Shown here piece after piece: positions 17,210 to 25,496 of a stretch of 64,000 bases of DNA. The stretch is from Companilactobacillus suantsaicola. GTDB taxonomy: Bacteria > Bacillota > Bacilli > Lactobacillales > Lactobacillaceae. The position numbers were made by a program, and so were the translations under genes. The first letter of the stretch is position 1; the number at the start of each line of letters is the position of its first letter. Location: assembly GCF_004745525.1 (NCBI RefSeq), contig NZ_RKLY01000003.1:62001-126000 (forward strand). The letters are read 5' to 3'. The notes under the pieces are model-generated. The model was given only the letters and a program-made list of their open reading frames with translations, did not search any database and had not been told where the DNA came from.

Positions 17210-17818
17210 TTAGATACTCTCTAAACGTCCGACATAGCCTAAGTATGCATGGTGGGTTTTGTCGGAAATTTTAATTTTAGTTACGGAAGCGTTGGGAACT
17301 TCTAGGAAATCATCGATGTTTGGAGCTTCACTTACTAATTGCACGAATGAGCGAGTTACGAATCCGTGACACGAGACTAGAATTTTCTCGCTATCTTTTT
17401 TTGCCATATCATCGAGGAATGATTTCAATCGATCTAAAACTTCTTGATACGTTTCGGCATTTTTAGTGTAGTCGGAATAGTTGCTCTTGAAATAACCATT
17501 TTCACTGAAGCATTGTGGATAATCTTTTTCAACTTCGGCAGCGACGGCCCCATCCCAGTCACCATAGTTGATTTCGCGCAAACGGTCGTCGGTTTGAATC
17601 TTCAATTTTCCTTGGTTCAAAATTTCGGCTGTTTCTTGGGCGCGCTTGAGTGGACTGGCGATAATCTCGTCAAAGTCCGCAATGTTCAATTGTTCTTTCA
17701 AGTAGTTAACTTGTTTTTTCCCGGTTTCGTTCAAGCTCAAATCGGTTGCTGAGCCGTTGATTCGACCGGTGTAATTGGTGTCAGTTTCACCGTGTCTGAC
17801 AATGTATAATTCGACCAT
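17210..17818 (-). CDS. Histidine phosphatase family protein
   Basis: 202 residues of the phosphoglycerate-mutase-like superfamily. Phospho-acceptor His in IVRHGETD, Arg in ASPLKRAQETAE, Glu near REINYGDWDG, and the second His in VSCHGFVTRS. Such proteins act as phosphatases on sugar phosphates or nucleotides, or as cofactor-dependent mutases; the short length favours a phosphatase. Start ATG with AAGGAGAGG upstream; the upstream minus-strand membrane protein gene ends 77 bp away. Confidence 0.85.
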   Translation of the reverse strand: MVELYIVRHGETDTNYTGRINGSATDLSLNETGKKQVNYLKEQLNIADFDEIIASPLKRAQETAEILNQGKLKIQTDDRLREINYGDWDGAVAAEVEKDYPQCFSENGYFKSNYSDYTKNAETYQEVLDRLKSFLDDMAKKDSEKILVSCHGFVTRSFVQLVSEAPNIDDFLEVPNASVTKIKISDKTHHAYLGYVGRLESI

Positions 17819-17895
17819 GTTACCTCTCCTTAGTTAATATGGTTTAAGTATTTCATTAATACGCTTACATTGCAAACTTCTTGGCAATTAAATTA

Positions 17896-18780
17896 TTAAT
17901 TAGAAATATTTTTGATGGCGACGACTGACCCTAAAAAGAAGAGTGCGGCCAAGGCGGCGGTGATTGGTAACATCGCAAACATCTTGGCTGGCAAAACTAA
18001 AGCTAGCAATGGAAAGGCGAAGGCAGCTGGTAATTTTATTTTCAACAATTGTAATAATAGAAAGACTAATGGCAAAGCAATAACAGTCGCAAGTAGCCAG
18101 GAAGCAATCACGCTATGCACTAAGAAGCCGATACTTGCAGCACCAACTAGGGCGACAAAGTGTTTGCTTCCCATTTGCCAGCTGTATGAAGGTTTCTGTA
18201 AGACCTCAAAGAAAACCACCATTACTGGCGGAATTGCAGCCATCTGTGAGAAACCAAAGAACCAAACACCACCGACCCAAATGATGGCCATTACGGAAAA
18301 GAGTGCCATGTGGTGCTTTTTGATAGCAGCACTAGGATCAGCTTGTTTGTAGTTTCCTTGTAAGAAGACTCCACAAGTCAATATTAAGGTAAATAACAAA
18401 ATAGCTACGATAAATGACCAGTGAGTAGCGTTGATAATTATAGGTAGTAATCCGGTCGCAAAAGAAGGGGCTAGATTAGATTTCAATACTTTCAATAATA
18501 AGAGCATCAAAATTAATCCTAGGAGGACTTTTTGAGCATAGGAAATTGCCAGTTGATTGATCAAGAAACCGATGATAGCCGTTCCTGATGGAGCAAAGAA
18601 AATTTTTGAAGGTTGATTGATCCAACCGCCATTTTGGTAGATCCAAGTACCGGCTGTCAATGCGCCTATTTCTGGCAAAATTATTTCTAAATCATTTAAA
18701 AAGGTTGCACTGGCAACCATGAAGATAATTAGTAAGAATCCAATTAGATAGTTTCTTTTTTCAATTTCGCTTAATTGCAT
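17896..18780 (-). CDS. Hypothetical polytopic membrane protein
   Basis: 294 residues, about nine or ten hydrophobic helices with short loops. LKIKLPAAFAFPLLALVLP loosely recalls the HPP membrane family, but I would not assign it. Position 45-60 (WIYQNGGWINQP) is the largest polar loop in the first half. AAGGAG precedes the ATG. It could be cotranscribed with the histidine phosphatase downstream. The 284-bp stretch upstream (18781-19064) holds promoter-like AT-rich sequence and no gene. Confidence 0.6.
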   Translation of the reverse strand: MQLSEIEKRNYLIGFLLIIFMVASATFLNDLEIILPEIGALTAGTWIYQNGGWINQPSKIFFAPSGTAIIGFLINQLAISYAQKVLLGLILMLLLLKVLKSNLAPSFATGLLPIIINATHWSFIVAILLFTLILTCGVFLQGNYKQADPSAAIKKHHMALFSVMAIIWVGGVWFFGFSQMAAIPPVMVVFFEVLQKPSYSWQMGSKHFVALVGAASIGFLVHSVIASWLLATVIALPLVFLLLQLLKIKLPAAFAFPLLALVLPAKMFAMLPITAALAALFFLGSVVAIKNISN

Positions 18781-19064
18781 ATGTGTTGTGACTCCTTATG
18801 AAAAAATAATGAAATTACTGATATTTTTTCAGCAAAACTAGATAAGTTTAACACATGAATATAATTTTTAAAAATATTTAATATATAATTTAGGCATATT
18901 TCAAAGACTATACAATCAGGATAGGTGATAGACGTAATGGAGATTAGGGTATCTTTAATTTTCCAAGCTATTAAAATGACAATATAGATACAAGCTTGAC
19001 AGGAGATGATGCAATGTGAATTTAGTTTGGTTTGATGAAGATAATTTATAAAGGGGAATTTATT

Positions 19065-19289
19065 ATGGACTGCAAAGAAAAAAATCAAATTAGAACTTAC
19101 GACATGGATCAAATTGACGACGTATTGTGTGAATTGGATGATTCGAGAATCCGCATCAACGCTTTAATGGATTACAATTTAAAGTTAAAACGGGTCAATG
19201 AAGATGCCAACAAAAATCTCTTGTCACACGAATATCAACGATTGGGACCAATTATCGAATTGTTGAATACTGAAATATTTGAATACTGA
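19065..19289 (+). CDS. Small acidic protein truncated by a tandem duplication
   Basis: 74 residues from the ATG at 19065 (GGGGA upstream). Charged and helical, probably coiled coil (VLCELDDSRIRINALMDYNL region). No family recognised. The last codons fall in a 16-bp tandem duplication (19266-19297) that shifts the frame into TGA. Removing one unit restores an open frame to 19368 that encodes a further helical stretch (SLDKSINILESSVEELKVV), giving 95 residues. The truncated form may or may not be functional. Confidence 0.65.
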   Translation: MDCKEKNQIRTYDMDQIDDVLCELDDSRIRINALMDYNLKLKRVNEDANKNLLSHEYQRLGPIIELLNTEIFEY

Positions 19290-19300
19290 AATATTTGAAT
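19266..19300 (+). repeat. 16-bp tandem duplication AATACTGAAATATTTG x2
   Basis: Two perfect copies (19266-19281 and 19282-19297) plus the first three bases of a third. Since 16 is not a multiple of three, gain or loss of a unit toggles the reading frame of the gene at 19065. Confidence 0.92.
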
Positions 19301-19469
19301 CACTTGATAAATCAATTAATATTCTTGAATCAAGCGTTGAAGAATTAAAAGTAGTCGACGAAAAATAAGCAATTGAGGTTCATTTCGATTTGTGAAAGTT
19401 GAGATGTTCCTTTTTTGTGACAAAATTGGCGAAAATACAGGTATATTTATATTAGATACTTGATTTCTA

Positions 19470-19496
19470 TTGACATTGAAGTGTTTTTTTTATAAC
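19470..19496 (+). promoter_or_regulatory. Promoter of the tRNA-Gln gene
   Basis: TTGACA at 19470-19475 and TATAAC at 19491-19496 with a 15-bp, T-rich spacer (slightly short). The tRNA starts 13 bp after the -10. Confidence 0.65.
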
Positions 19497-19509
19497 ATTT
19501 TATTGTTAA

Positions 19510-19580
19510 TGGGCATTCGCCAAATGGTAAGGCAGCGGACTCTGAATCCGCAATTTATTGGTTCGAACCCAATATGCCCA
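19510..19580 (+). tRNA. tRNA-Gln, anticodon CUG
   Basis: Cloverleaf by eye: acceptor TGGGCAT/ATGCCCA with the U1-A72 pair typical of tRNA-Gln; D arm GCC/GGC; anticodon stem GCGGA/TCCGC with loop CTCTGAA, so the anticodon is CTG, reading CAG; T arm TTGGTTCGAACCCAA. No encoded CCA. It stands alone with its own promoter and terminator. Confidence 0.9.
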
Positions 19581-19591
19581 ATATATACATC

Positions 19592-19626
19592 AAGAAACCC
19601 CAGTGTTATCAAGGGTTTCTTTTTTT
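19592..19626 (+). terminator. Terminator of tRNA-Gln
   Basis: AGAAACCC pairs with GGGTTTCT, followed by TTTTTT, 12 bp past the tRNA. It may also serve the convergent gene. Confidence 0.8.
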
Positions 19627-19634
19627 GTCTTATT

Positions 19635-20051
19635 TCATTTTAAATTTTTAGATCTGATAAAAGGCTCGGTATCACCAGTTAAATCGGCGAATTTAAGTTT
19701 TAGGGGTTTCACCAAAAAAATTATTGATTCCTTTTCGCCCTTTAGGTAAACGGTCAGCTTATACTTGCCAGCATTAGATAGTGTTAAAGTTTCATCTCCA
19801 GATTCCGCTATTTTTGTGCTCTTCTTTTTATTATTTGCTAATTCAGTCACAGTATATTTGTTACCTTTATTAGTTTTGAAAGCAAATGTTGCAGTATTTT
19901 TTTCAGTTAAAGTAGTTACATTTTTGTCTATTTCAAGAAATAATCTCTCTTGCGGCTTAAACAGAAAATAGAGAAAGACAATAACGACTATCACAGTAAG
20001 CCATAGCCACCATTTTTTATAAAAAGGCTTCTTTACTATAGTATTTTTCAT
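19635..20051 (-). CDS. Hypothetical membrane-anchored small protein
   Basis: 138 residues from the ATG at 20051 (GGGGA upstream); an earlier in-frame start at 20114 lacks a site. Basic N-terminus, one helix at about 13-32 (WWLWLTVIVVIVFLYFLF), then an external domain of beta strands (TTLTEKNTATFAFKT, KYKLTVYLKGEKESIIF) that looks like a small immunoglobulin-like sandwich. Family not recognised. Confidence 0.6.
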   Translation of the reverse strand: MKNTIVKKPFYKKWWLWLTVIVVIVFLYFLFKPQERLFLEIDKNVTTLTEKNTATFAFKTNKGNKYTVTELANNKKKSTKIAESGDETLTLSNAGKYKLTVYLKGEKESIIFLVKPLKLKFADLTGDTEPFIRSKNLK

Positions 20052-20289
20052 ATTATTTTCCCCAAAATGTATTTGTGGGCTAAGTATATCAAATGGAAAA
20101 TATTTAAATTGCAAAATTAGAAGTTTTTTTTCGTCACTTACACAAATTTTAAAGAGCTAAAAATATGTGAATAGGATTGTTATAGTATCTCAATCTAATT
20201 TGTAGAAATTTTTAAGCTTTCTTTAAAAAAGCACCGTTAAAATATAACTATTATAAAATGAAGTTGTATAAGGAAAGCGGGTGTGGCAG

Positions 20290-20421
20290 GTGACTAGAGT
20301 TGATAGATTACACCGCAGAAGAAAAGCGGAGAGACTCAATTTTAATTTAATGATCGTCAAAATTTTTATTGTTGTCGTGGTAGTTTATTTCATTTGCCAA
20401 GCTGTCCTGACAATCAGATAA
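20290..20421 (+). CDS. Small membrane protein, 43 aa
   Basis: GTG start. A strongly basic first half (TRVDRLHRRRKAERLN) is followed by one membrane helix (IVKIFIVVVVVYFICQAVL). An AAGGAAAG site lies about 12-20 bases upstream, so the start is uncertain. The pattern is that of a single-pass protein with its N-terminus inside. Family not recognised. It stands 76 bp before the CsbD gene. Confidence 0.45.
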   Translation: MTRVDRLHRRRKAERLNFNLMIVKIFIVVVVVYFICQAVLTIR

Positions 20422-20497
20422 ATCTGTGCGGAAACTTTGCGCGTTTTACCAGTAACTTGATAAACTTTAATCATCAAGATATGAGAGGAGTTTTATT

Positions 20498-20674
20498 ATG
20501 AGTATCGAAAGCAAAAAGGACTTAGTTAAAGGTAAGACGAATCAAGTAGTAGGTAAAGCTTCTGGCGATGATAAACAAGAATTAAAGGGTAAGGCTCAAG
20601 AGGCTATCGGCAAGGTTAAGGAAAAAGCTGATGAGGTAGTCGATAAAGTTGCCCAAAAAGTTAATGAGAAATAA
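20498..20674 (+). CDS. CsbD family stress protein
   Basis: 58 residues, rich in Lys, Glu, Asp and Ala: two similar helical segments, LVKGKTNQVVGKASGD and LKGKAQEAIGKVKEKAD, the hallmark CsbD repeat. The family is part of general stress regulons; function unknown. AGAGGAG precedes the ATG. Confidence 0.88.
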   Translation: MSIESKKDLVKGKTNQVVGKASGDDKQELKGKAQEAIGKVKEKADEVVDKVAQKVNEK

Positions 20675-20733
20675 TTTTAAAAGTAATTAAATATGGATTA
20701 TCTTCTTTTGGATTAATCTGTTATGCAATAAAG

Positions 20734-20776
20734 CAAAAAAGCCGTATTAATGAAGTTTATTAGTACGGTTTTTTGT
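20734..20776 (+). terminator. Terminator of the CsbD gene, preceding R copy 5
   Basis: AAAAAAGCCGTATTAATG pairs with TATTAGTACGGTTTTTT. R copy 5 starts 87 bp on. The gap 20675-21155 holds this terminator, R copy 5 and the promoter region of the YbjQ gene. Confidence 0.8.
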
Positions 20777-20862
20777 TTTCCATTAAATTAATTTAGGCAC
20801 AAATTATGAATAGAGTCGAATCCATTTAGAAATTTACTAATTAATTGCAAAGAAATAGGATT

Positions 20863-21028
20863 TAGTCTGGAACAACAGCTCGGGGAAATGCTCAGCCGTG
20901 AAATTTCTTGTTAATGCTTTAGCATTTACAAGAAGGTGGAGCTTGAAGACAATTCCCGACTTTGGAATTGGCTCCAAGTCCGCCCATGGCGTTCCAGTCA
21001 TTTCCCCGAGCTGTTGCGGAAGACGGCA
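20863..21028 (+). repeat. R element copy 5, best-paired copy
   Basis: Ends TAGTCTGGAACAACAG and GCGGAAGACGGCA. Outer stem CAACAGCTCGGGGAAATG pairs with CATTTCCCCGAGCTGTTG without a mismatch. Hairpin CTTGTTAATGC/GCATTTACAAG (apex TTTA), then AGCTTGAAGACAATTCC/GGAATTGGCTCCAAGT with apex CGACTTT. Beyond the 3' end GACGGCATCTAACCACCAC also matches copy 1. Confidence 0.93.
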
Positions 21029-21155
21029 TCTAACCACCACCCCCAAATAAAGAACAACAAGTTTTGCTTGTTTTTTCATGATACCGCTCATAAAATCAAA
21101 AGATTGTGTTACATTATTAACTGGAGTGAAATAAATATTTTTGTGAGGTGAATAA

Positions 21156-21482
21156 ATGGAGAAAAGCGAGATATTAGTGACTACAACTGAACATGTTCCA
21201 GGCCAAGAATACGAAATTATTGGTGAAGTGTTTGGACTAACAACACAATCCAAAAATGTTGTAAAAAATATTGGTGCTGGATTTAAAAACATTGTCGGTG
21301 GCGAAATCAAAGCTTACACAGAATTACTAACTGAGGCCCGTGATATTGCAATCAGTCGTTTGAAAAAGAACGCACAAGATATGGGAGCTGATGCCGTAGT
21401 AATGATGCGCTTTGATTCTGATTCGATCAGTGCAGATATGGAAACAGTTGCAGCATATGGTACCGCAGTAAAATTTAAGTAA
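21156..21482 (+). CDS. YbjQ/UPF0145 family protein
   Basis: 108 residues, the pentamer-forming YbjQ (heavy-metal-binding-like) fold: [20 protein letters not shown] at the start, then [25 protein letters not shown]. Function unknown; the metal-binding name is from homology to a few members and is not supported by Cys here. GAGGTG precedes the ATG. First gene of a likely unit with the dipeptidase, nine bases apart. Confidence 0.88.
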   Translation: MEKSEILVTTTEHVPGQEYEIIGEVFGLTTQSKNVVKNIGAGFKNIVGGEIKAYTELLTEARDIAISRLKKNAQDMGADAVVMMRFDSDSISADMETVAAYGTAVKFK

Positions 21483-21491
21483 GGTGATTGA

Positions 21492-22922
21492 ATGGCTCTA
21501 GAATATAATAAAAGTTCTTTGTCAGCTTGCACGAGCATTTTAATAGGTAAGAAAGCTACAGTTGATGGTTCGACTATTATCGGTCGAAACGAAGATGCTA
21601 AAGCTTCTTGGCCTAAACATTTTGTTGTCCATGCTCACAAAGAATATACCGATGAACATAAATTTGTTTCTAAAGCCAATGATTTTCAAATGGACCTGCC
21701 TAAAATTCGCAATAAATATTCTGCCACTCCTGAATGGACCTTCAAAGAAGGATTGTTTGAAGAGGATGGATTTAACGAATTTGGCGTTGGTATGAGTGCG
21801 ACCGAAAGTGCTTATTCGAACCAACGTGTTTTAGGCGTTGATCCTCTTGTTGAAAATGGTATTGGTGAGGAAGCAATGATCACGGTAGTTTTGCCTTACG
21901 TAAAGACTGCAAGACAAGGCGTTTTGCGCTTAGGTAAGATTATTGAACAATACGGAACTTGTGAAACTAACGGAGTCTTATTCTCAGATAAAGATGAGGT
22001 TTGGTACTTCGAAAGTGGATCAGGTCACTATTGGGTAGCACAGCGTATTCCCGACGATAGCTACGCTGTGGTAGCCAACCAATTAGCTATTCAAGAGATT
22101 GATTTTGATGATGAAAATAATTTCTTGTATCGTCAAGATATTAAAGAATTTGTTGAAAAGAATCATTTGAATAGTCGTCCAGATACTTTCAACTTCCGTG
22201 AAATATTTGGCACACATGATTTATCCGATGAGATCTATAGCACGCCACGTGTTTGGTGGGGACAACAGGAATTTTCTGGCAAGACGGATGAAAGTCCAGA
22301 GAGTGAAAACTTATCTTTCATCAAGAAAGCCAATCGCTTGTTGAGTGTCGACGATGCTCAATACTACCTGTCTTCCCATTTCCAAAAGACGCCTTATGAT
22401 CCATTGAATGAATCAAAAGATAATAAACGTTTTCGTCCAATCAGTTTGGCTAAAACTCAAGAATCACACGTCCTACAAATCAGACCTAATCTGGCTCCTG
22501 AAATTGGATGTGTGCAATGGTTAGCCATGGGTGTAGCTTCGCAAAGTGTCTACGTTCCATTCTATATGGGAATCACCGACACACCAGAAGAATACAAACT
22601 AGGTGAGTTGCCATACGACAGTAAGTCAGCTTATTGGACATATAAATTGGCTGGGGTTTTATTGGACGGCCACTATAAAGAACTTGGAAAAATGTTCCAA
22701 GATAAGCAAGCGGAAATCAATATCACGCTTCGCAAGAAGTTGTTGGATTTTGATAACCAAAGCTTAGAAATAGATGATGATAAATTACCTAATTACTTAA
22801 CTAAGGCTTCATTTGAGATGGCAAAAATCTCACTTGATGGCTATAAAGAGCTTATTGCTCAGTTAATTACGGACTCGACTGATTTTTCACCTCTTAACTT
22901 TAAAACAGATATGAATCTATAG
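21492..22922 (+). CDS. C69 family dipeptidase (PepD type)
   Basis: 476-residue Ntn-hydrolase of peptidase family C69, releasing amino acids from dipeptides. The nucleophile is the Cys in ACTSILIG (residue 13); the 12 residues before it are normally removed by self-processing. GSTIIGRNED follows, as usual. Cytoplasmic (no signal). AAGGTG is close before the ATG. It lies between the YbjQ gene and an amino acid permease, consistent with peptide use as nitrogen source. Confidence 0.9.
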   Translation: MALEYNKSSLSACTSILIGKKATVDGSTIIGRNEDAKASWPKHFVVHAHKEYTDEHKFVSKANDFQMDLPKIRNKYSATPEWTFKEGLFEEDGFNEFGVGMSATESAYSNQRVLGVDPLVENGIGEEAMITVVLPYVKTARQGVLRLGKIIEQYGTCETNGVLFSDKDEVWYFESGSGHYWVAQRIPDDSYAVVANQLAIQEIDFDDENNFLYRQDIKEFVEKNHLNSRPDTFNFREIFGTHDLSDEIYSTPRVWWGQQEFSGKTDESPESENLSFIKKANRLLSVDDAQYYLSSHFQKTPYDPLNESKDNKRFRPISLAKTQESHVLQIRPNLAPEIGCVQWLAMGVASQSVYVPFYMGITDTPEEYKLGELPYDSKSAYWTYKLAGVLLDGHYKELGKMFQDKQAEINITLRKKLLDFDNQSLEIDDDKLPNYLTKASFEMAKISLDGYKELIAQLITDSTDFSPLNFKTDMNL

Positions 22923-22957
22923 ATTCATACATTTAAATAAATGAGGGGTTTAAAAAA

Positions 22958-24487
22958 ATGAATGATAGTGTTTCGCCAAAAAAATCAATCACACTATTTA
23001 GTTTGATCATGATGATTTTCACGGCAATCTTTGGTTTCGCTAATACAACTGTTGCTTATGAACAGATGGGATTGGCAAGTATTATTTGGTACGTTTTCGC
23101 GGCCGTATTCTTCTTCCTACCAGTAGGATTTATGATGGCCGAATATGGTTCCGCTTTTAATGAAGCAAAAGGTGGAATTTATTCTTGGATTGATGGAGCT
23201 GTCGGTGCAAAATGGGCTTTTATCGGTACATTCATGTGGTTAGCTTCATGGGAAGTTTGGCTAGTTTCAACTTCTTCTAAAGTTTGGATTCCATTGTCTA
23301 CAACTTTTGCAGGCCATGATACAACGCAAACTTGGGGGATGTTTGGTCTTAGCGCCACACAAGTTATCGGTATTTTAGCCGTTCTTTGGATCATTTTTGT
23401 TACTTTCACAGCTACACAAGGAATCGAAAAGATCACGAAAGTTTCTAACTTTGGTGGTATTATGATGATTCTATTACAAGTTATTTTCTTCGTTTTGAGT
23501 TTGGCAGTATTGTTCATGTCAGGCTTTCACACTGCAGAACCAATTCAAGGATTAGATACATTTATCCATTCGGCTAATCCTGCTTTTGCCTCACCACTCG
23601 GGATGGTCTCATTCATCGTTTATGCAATCTTTGCATACGGTGGTATGGAATCAGTCGGTGGTGTCACTGATAGTATGAAGAATCCTAAACGTGATTTTCC
23701 ACGTGGTGTTTTGATCTCAGCTATTATCATTACCGTACTTTATTCATTGACAATTCTTTGTTGGGCGATGAGTGCCAACTGGAGTTCAGTTATTTCTAAA
23801 GGTAACGTTAACTTAGGAAATATCACTTATGTTATGATGAGTAATCTTGGATATCAATTTGGTATCCATGCTGGAATGGGAACAACTGCTGCCTTAACAC
23901 TTGGTAAGTGGTTAGCACGTTTCACAGGTTTTGACATGTTTATCCTTTACATGGGTTCCTTCTTTGTGTTGATTTATTCACCATTGAAGTCATTCGTGTT
24001 AGGTACACCAAAAGACTTTTGGCCTGAAAAGGTTACTAAATTAAACAAACACGGTATGCCAGCTTACGCAATGTGGATTCAAGCTATTGTTGTTATCGTC
24101 TTGATTTTGATCGTTGATATGGGTGGTAAGAATGCTAAAGCTCTATACAACGTCTTGACATTGATGGCTAACGTTTCAACAACAGTTCCATATTTGTTCT
24201 TAGTTGGTGCCTATCCATTCTTTAATTTAAACAAAGATATCGAAAAGCCATATTTGTTCTATAAGAACAAAAAAGCTATGTGGACCGTAAGTATTATCGT
24301 GTTCTTAGTTCTCGCATTTGCTATCATCTTCACCTTGGTACAACCAATCGTTGAAGGAGCTTATACAGATGCCCTTTGGACAATCATTGGACCGGTAGTA
24401 TTTGGATTAATTGGGTTCATTTTGTATTACAGATATGAACATAAAACTAAAGAAAAAGCATCCGAAACTGCGGATGCGACAAATTAA
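22958..24487 (+). CDS. APC family amino acid permease, YjeM/GadC-like
   Basis: 509 residues with about 12 helices. The first (LFSLIMMIFTAIFGFANTTV) carries the Gly-bearing unwound segment of APC transporters, and FAYGGMESVGGVTDSMKNP is the helix 6 region typical of the glutamate/GABA-antiporter-like branch (YjeM, GadC). Charged C-terminal tail. Substrate unknown. It follows the dipeptidase by 35 bp with a GAGGGG site, so uptake or exchange of amino acids from dipeptides is plausible. A terminator follows directly. Confidence 0.82.
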   Translation: MNDSVSPKKSITLFSLIMMIFTAIFGFANTTVAYEQMGLASIIWYVFAAVFFFLPVGFMMAEYGSAFNEAKGGIYSWIDGAVGAKWAFIGTFMWLASWEVWLVSTSSKVWIPLSTTFAGHDTTQTWGMFGLSATQVIGILAVLWIIFVTFTATQGIEKITKVSNFGGIMMILLQVIFFVLSLAVLFMSGFHTAEPIQGLDTFIHSANPAFASPLGMVSFIVYAIFAYGGMESVGGVTDSMKNPKRDFPRGVLISAIIITVLYSLTILCWAMSANWSSVISKGNVNLGNITYVMMSNLGYQFGIHAGMGTTAALTLGKWLARFTGFDMFILYMGSFFVLIYSPLKSFVLGTPKDFWPEKVTKLNKHGMPAYAMWIQAIVVIVLILIVDMGGKNAKALYNVLTLMANVSTTVPYLFLVGAYPFFNLNKDIEKPYLFYKNKKAMWTVSIIVFLVLAFAIIFTLVQPIVEGAYTDALWTIIGPVVFGLIGFILYYRYEHKTKEKASETADATN

Positions 24488-24499
24488 CCAAGATATATA

Positions 24500-24539
24500 A
24501 AAAGACTCAGAAATCGTTTAGATTTCTGGGTCTTTTTTT
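24500..24539 (+). terminator. Terminator of the dipeptidase/permease unit
   Basis: AAAGACTCAGAAATC pairs with GATTTCTGGGTCTTT, then a T-run. It resembles the terminator at 29160-29195 on the other side of the SLAP cluster. Confidence 0.85.
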
Positions 24540-24671
24540 GCTTTTAAAAACTATTTAGCAATTTTTTTGATTTTTTTTAAAAAAAATTTCATTTTGATTT
24601 CCAAATGTCATATAGTGACGACCCTCAATGCTAATATCTTATTGTAATTTAAATGATTGGAGGATTAAGTT

Positions 24672-25460
24672 TTGGATAAACGTATTAAATATGCAGGGGT
24701 TGCGGCTGCAATGTTGTTATCAATTGCACCTATTATAACACCGATAACAAATGTTTCCGCAGAAACAATTACGCAAGCCACTAACACGGGCGTGAAAAGT
24801 TATTTGGATTTTAATTTTGATGTTGATGAACACGGGCCGGCTAGTTTAGGATTTTATGCCTCGACAGATGGCGGTGATAAAAAAGTTTGGACGCAAGATT
24901 TGGTTTACACTTCAAAAGTTGGTCAAATTGACAGTGTAATTACACCAACTATAAATGGATACGTACCAAATTTTGAAAGAATCGGTTTTCTCAGAACATC
25001 AAGAGGATATTCGTTAATAACTGATCTTTATTATACGAAAGTCGGTAACGTGTCTACTACTAGTAATTCTGCAACTGGTATCAATTTTACTTTTGAGCTT
25101 GCCAGGGCTGCTAAAGTTTATGACGATAATGGTAATGTAACATCGCAAACTTTATCAAACTCAACTATGTGGCACGTTGATCAACAAAAACGTATTAACG
25201 GCGTTACGTATTACAGAATTGCTACAAACGAGTGGGTCAAAGCTAGTGATGGTGTAATTATAAATATAGAGAGACGCGTCGTGGAAACTAAATGGCAATC
25301 TGCTCTATACAATTCATTTGGCCAAAAAATTTCAAATCGCGCTTTAGCGGCTAATACTAAATGGAAGTATGATCGCTACGCATGGATTAATGGAAAAGAA
25401 ATGTATCGTGTCGCTACCAATGAATGGTTAAGTCGTAATGATATTGCTAGATTCTTTTAA
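24672..25460 (+). CDS. Secreted protein with two SLAP repeats, 262 aa
   Basis: TTG start behind TTGGAGGA. Signal peptide 1-31 (basic start, IKYAGVAAAMLLSIAPI, cut near VSA-ET). A beta-rich domain follows (about 40-125) with TPTINGY, a short motif shared with the two related proteins downstream. Two C-terminal SLAP repeats (about 148-198 and 208-262), e.g. NRALAANTKWKYDR and MYRVATNEWLS. SLAP repeats hold surface proteins non-covalently on cell wall polymers in lactobacilli. No LPXTG. First of four related genes. Confidence 0.82.
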   Translation: MDKRIKYAGVAAAMLLSIAPIITPITNVSAETITQATNTGVKSYLDFNFDVDEHGPASLGFYASTDGGDKKVWTQDLVYTSKVGQIDSVITPTINGYVPNFERIGFLRTSRGYSLITDLYYTKVGNVSTTSNSATGINFTFELARAAKVYDDNGNVTSQTLSNSTMWHVDQQKRINGVTYYRIATNEWVKASDGVIINIERRVVETKWQSALYNSFGQKISNRALAANTKWKYDRYAWINGKEMYRVATNEWLSRNDIARFF

Positions 25461-25496
25461 AAAAATTATTAAGAGTTAATTTGGGGGATTATTTTT

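Noticed and set aside
18771-19112. Open frame antisense to the small gene at 19065
   Set aside because: It overlaps the start of the 17896-18780 gene and the real small gene, and has no ribosome binding site or protein-like composition.
20837-21310. Open frame on the minus strand over R copy 5
   Set aside because: It runs through the R element and antisense to the YbjQ gene; similar accidental frames exist at R copy 1. The R elements are explained by structure, not coding.
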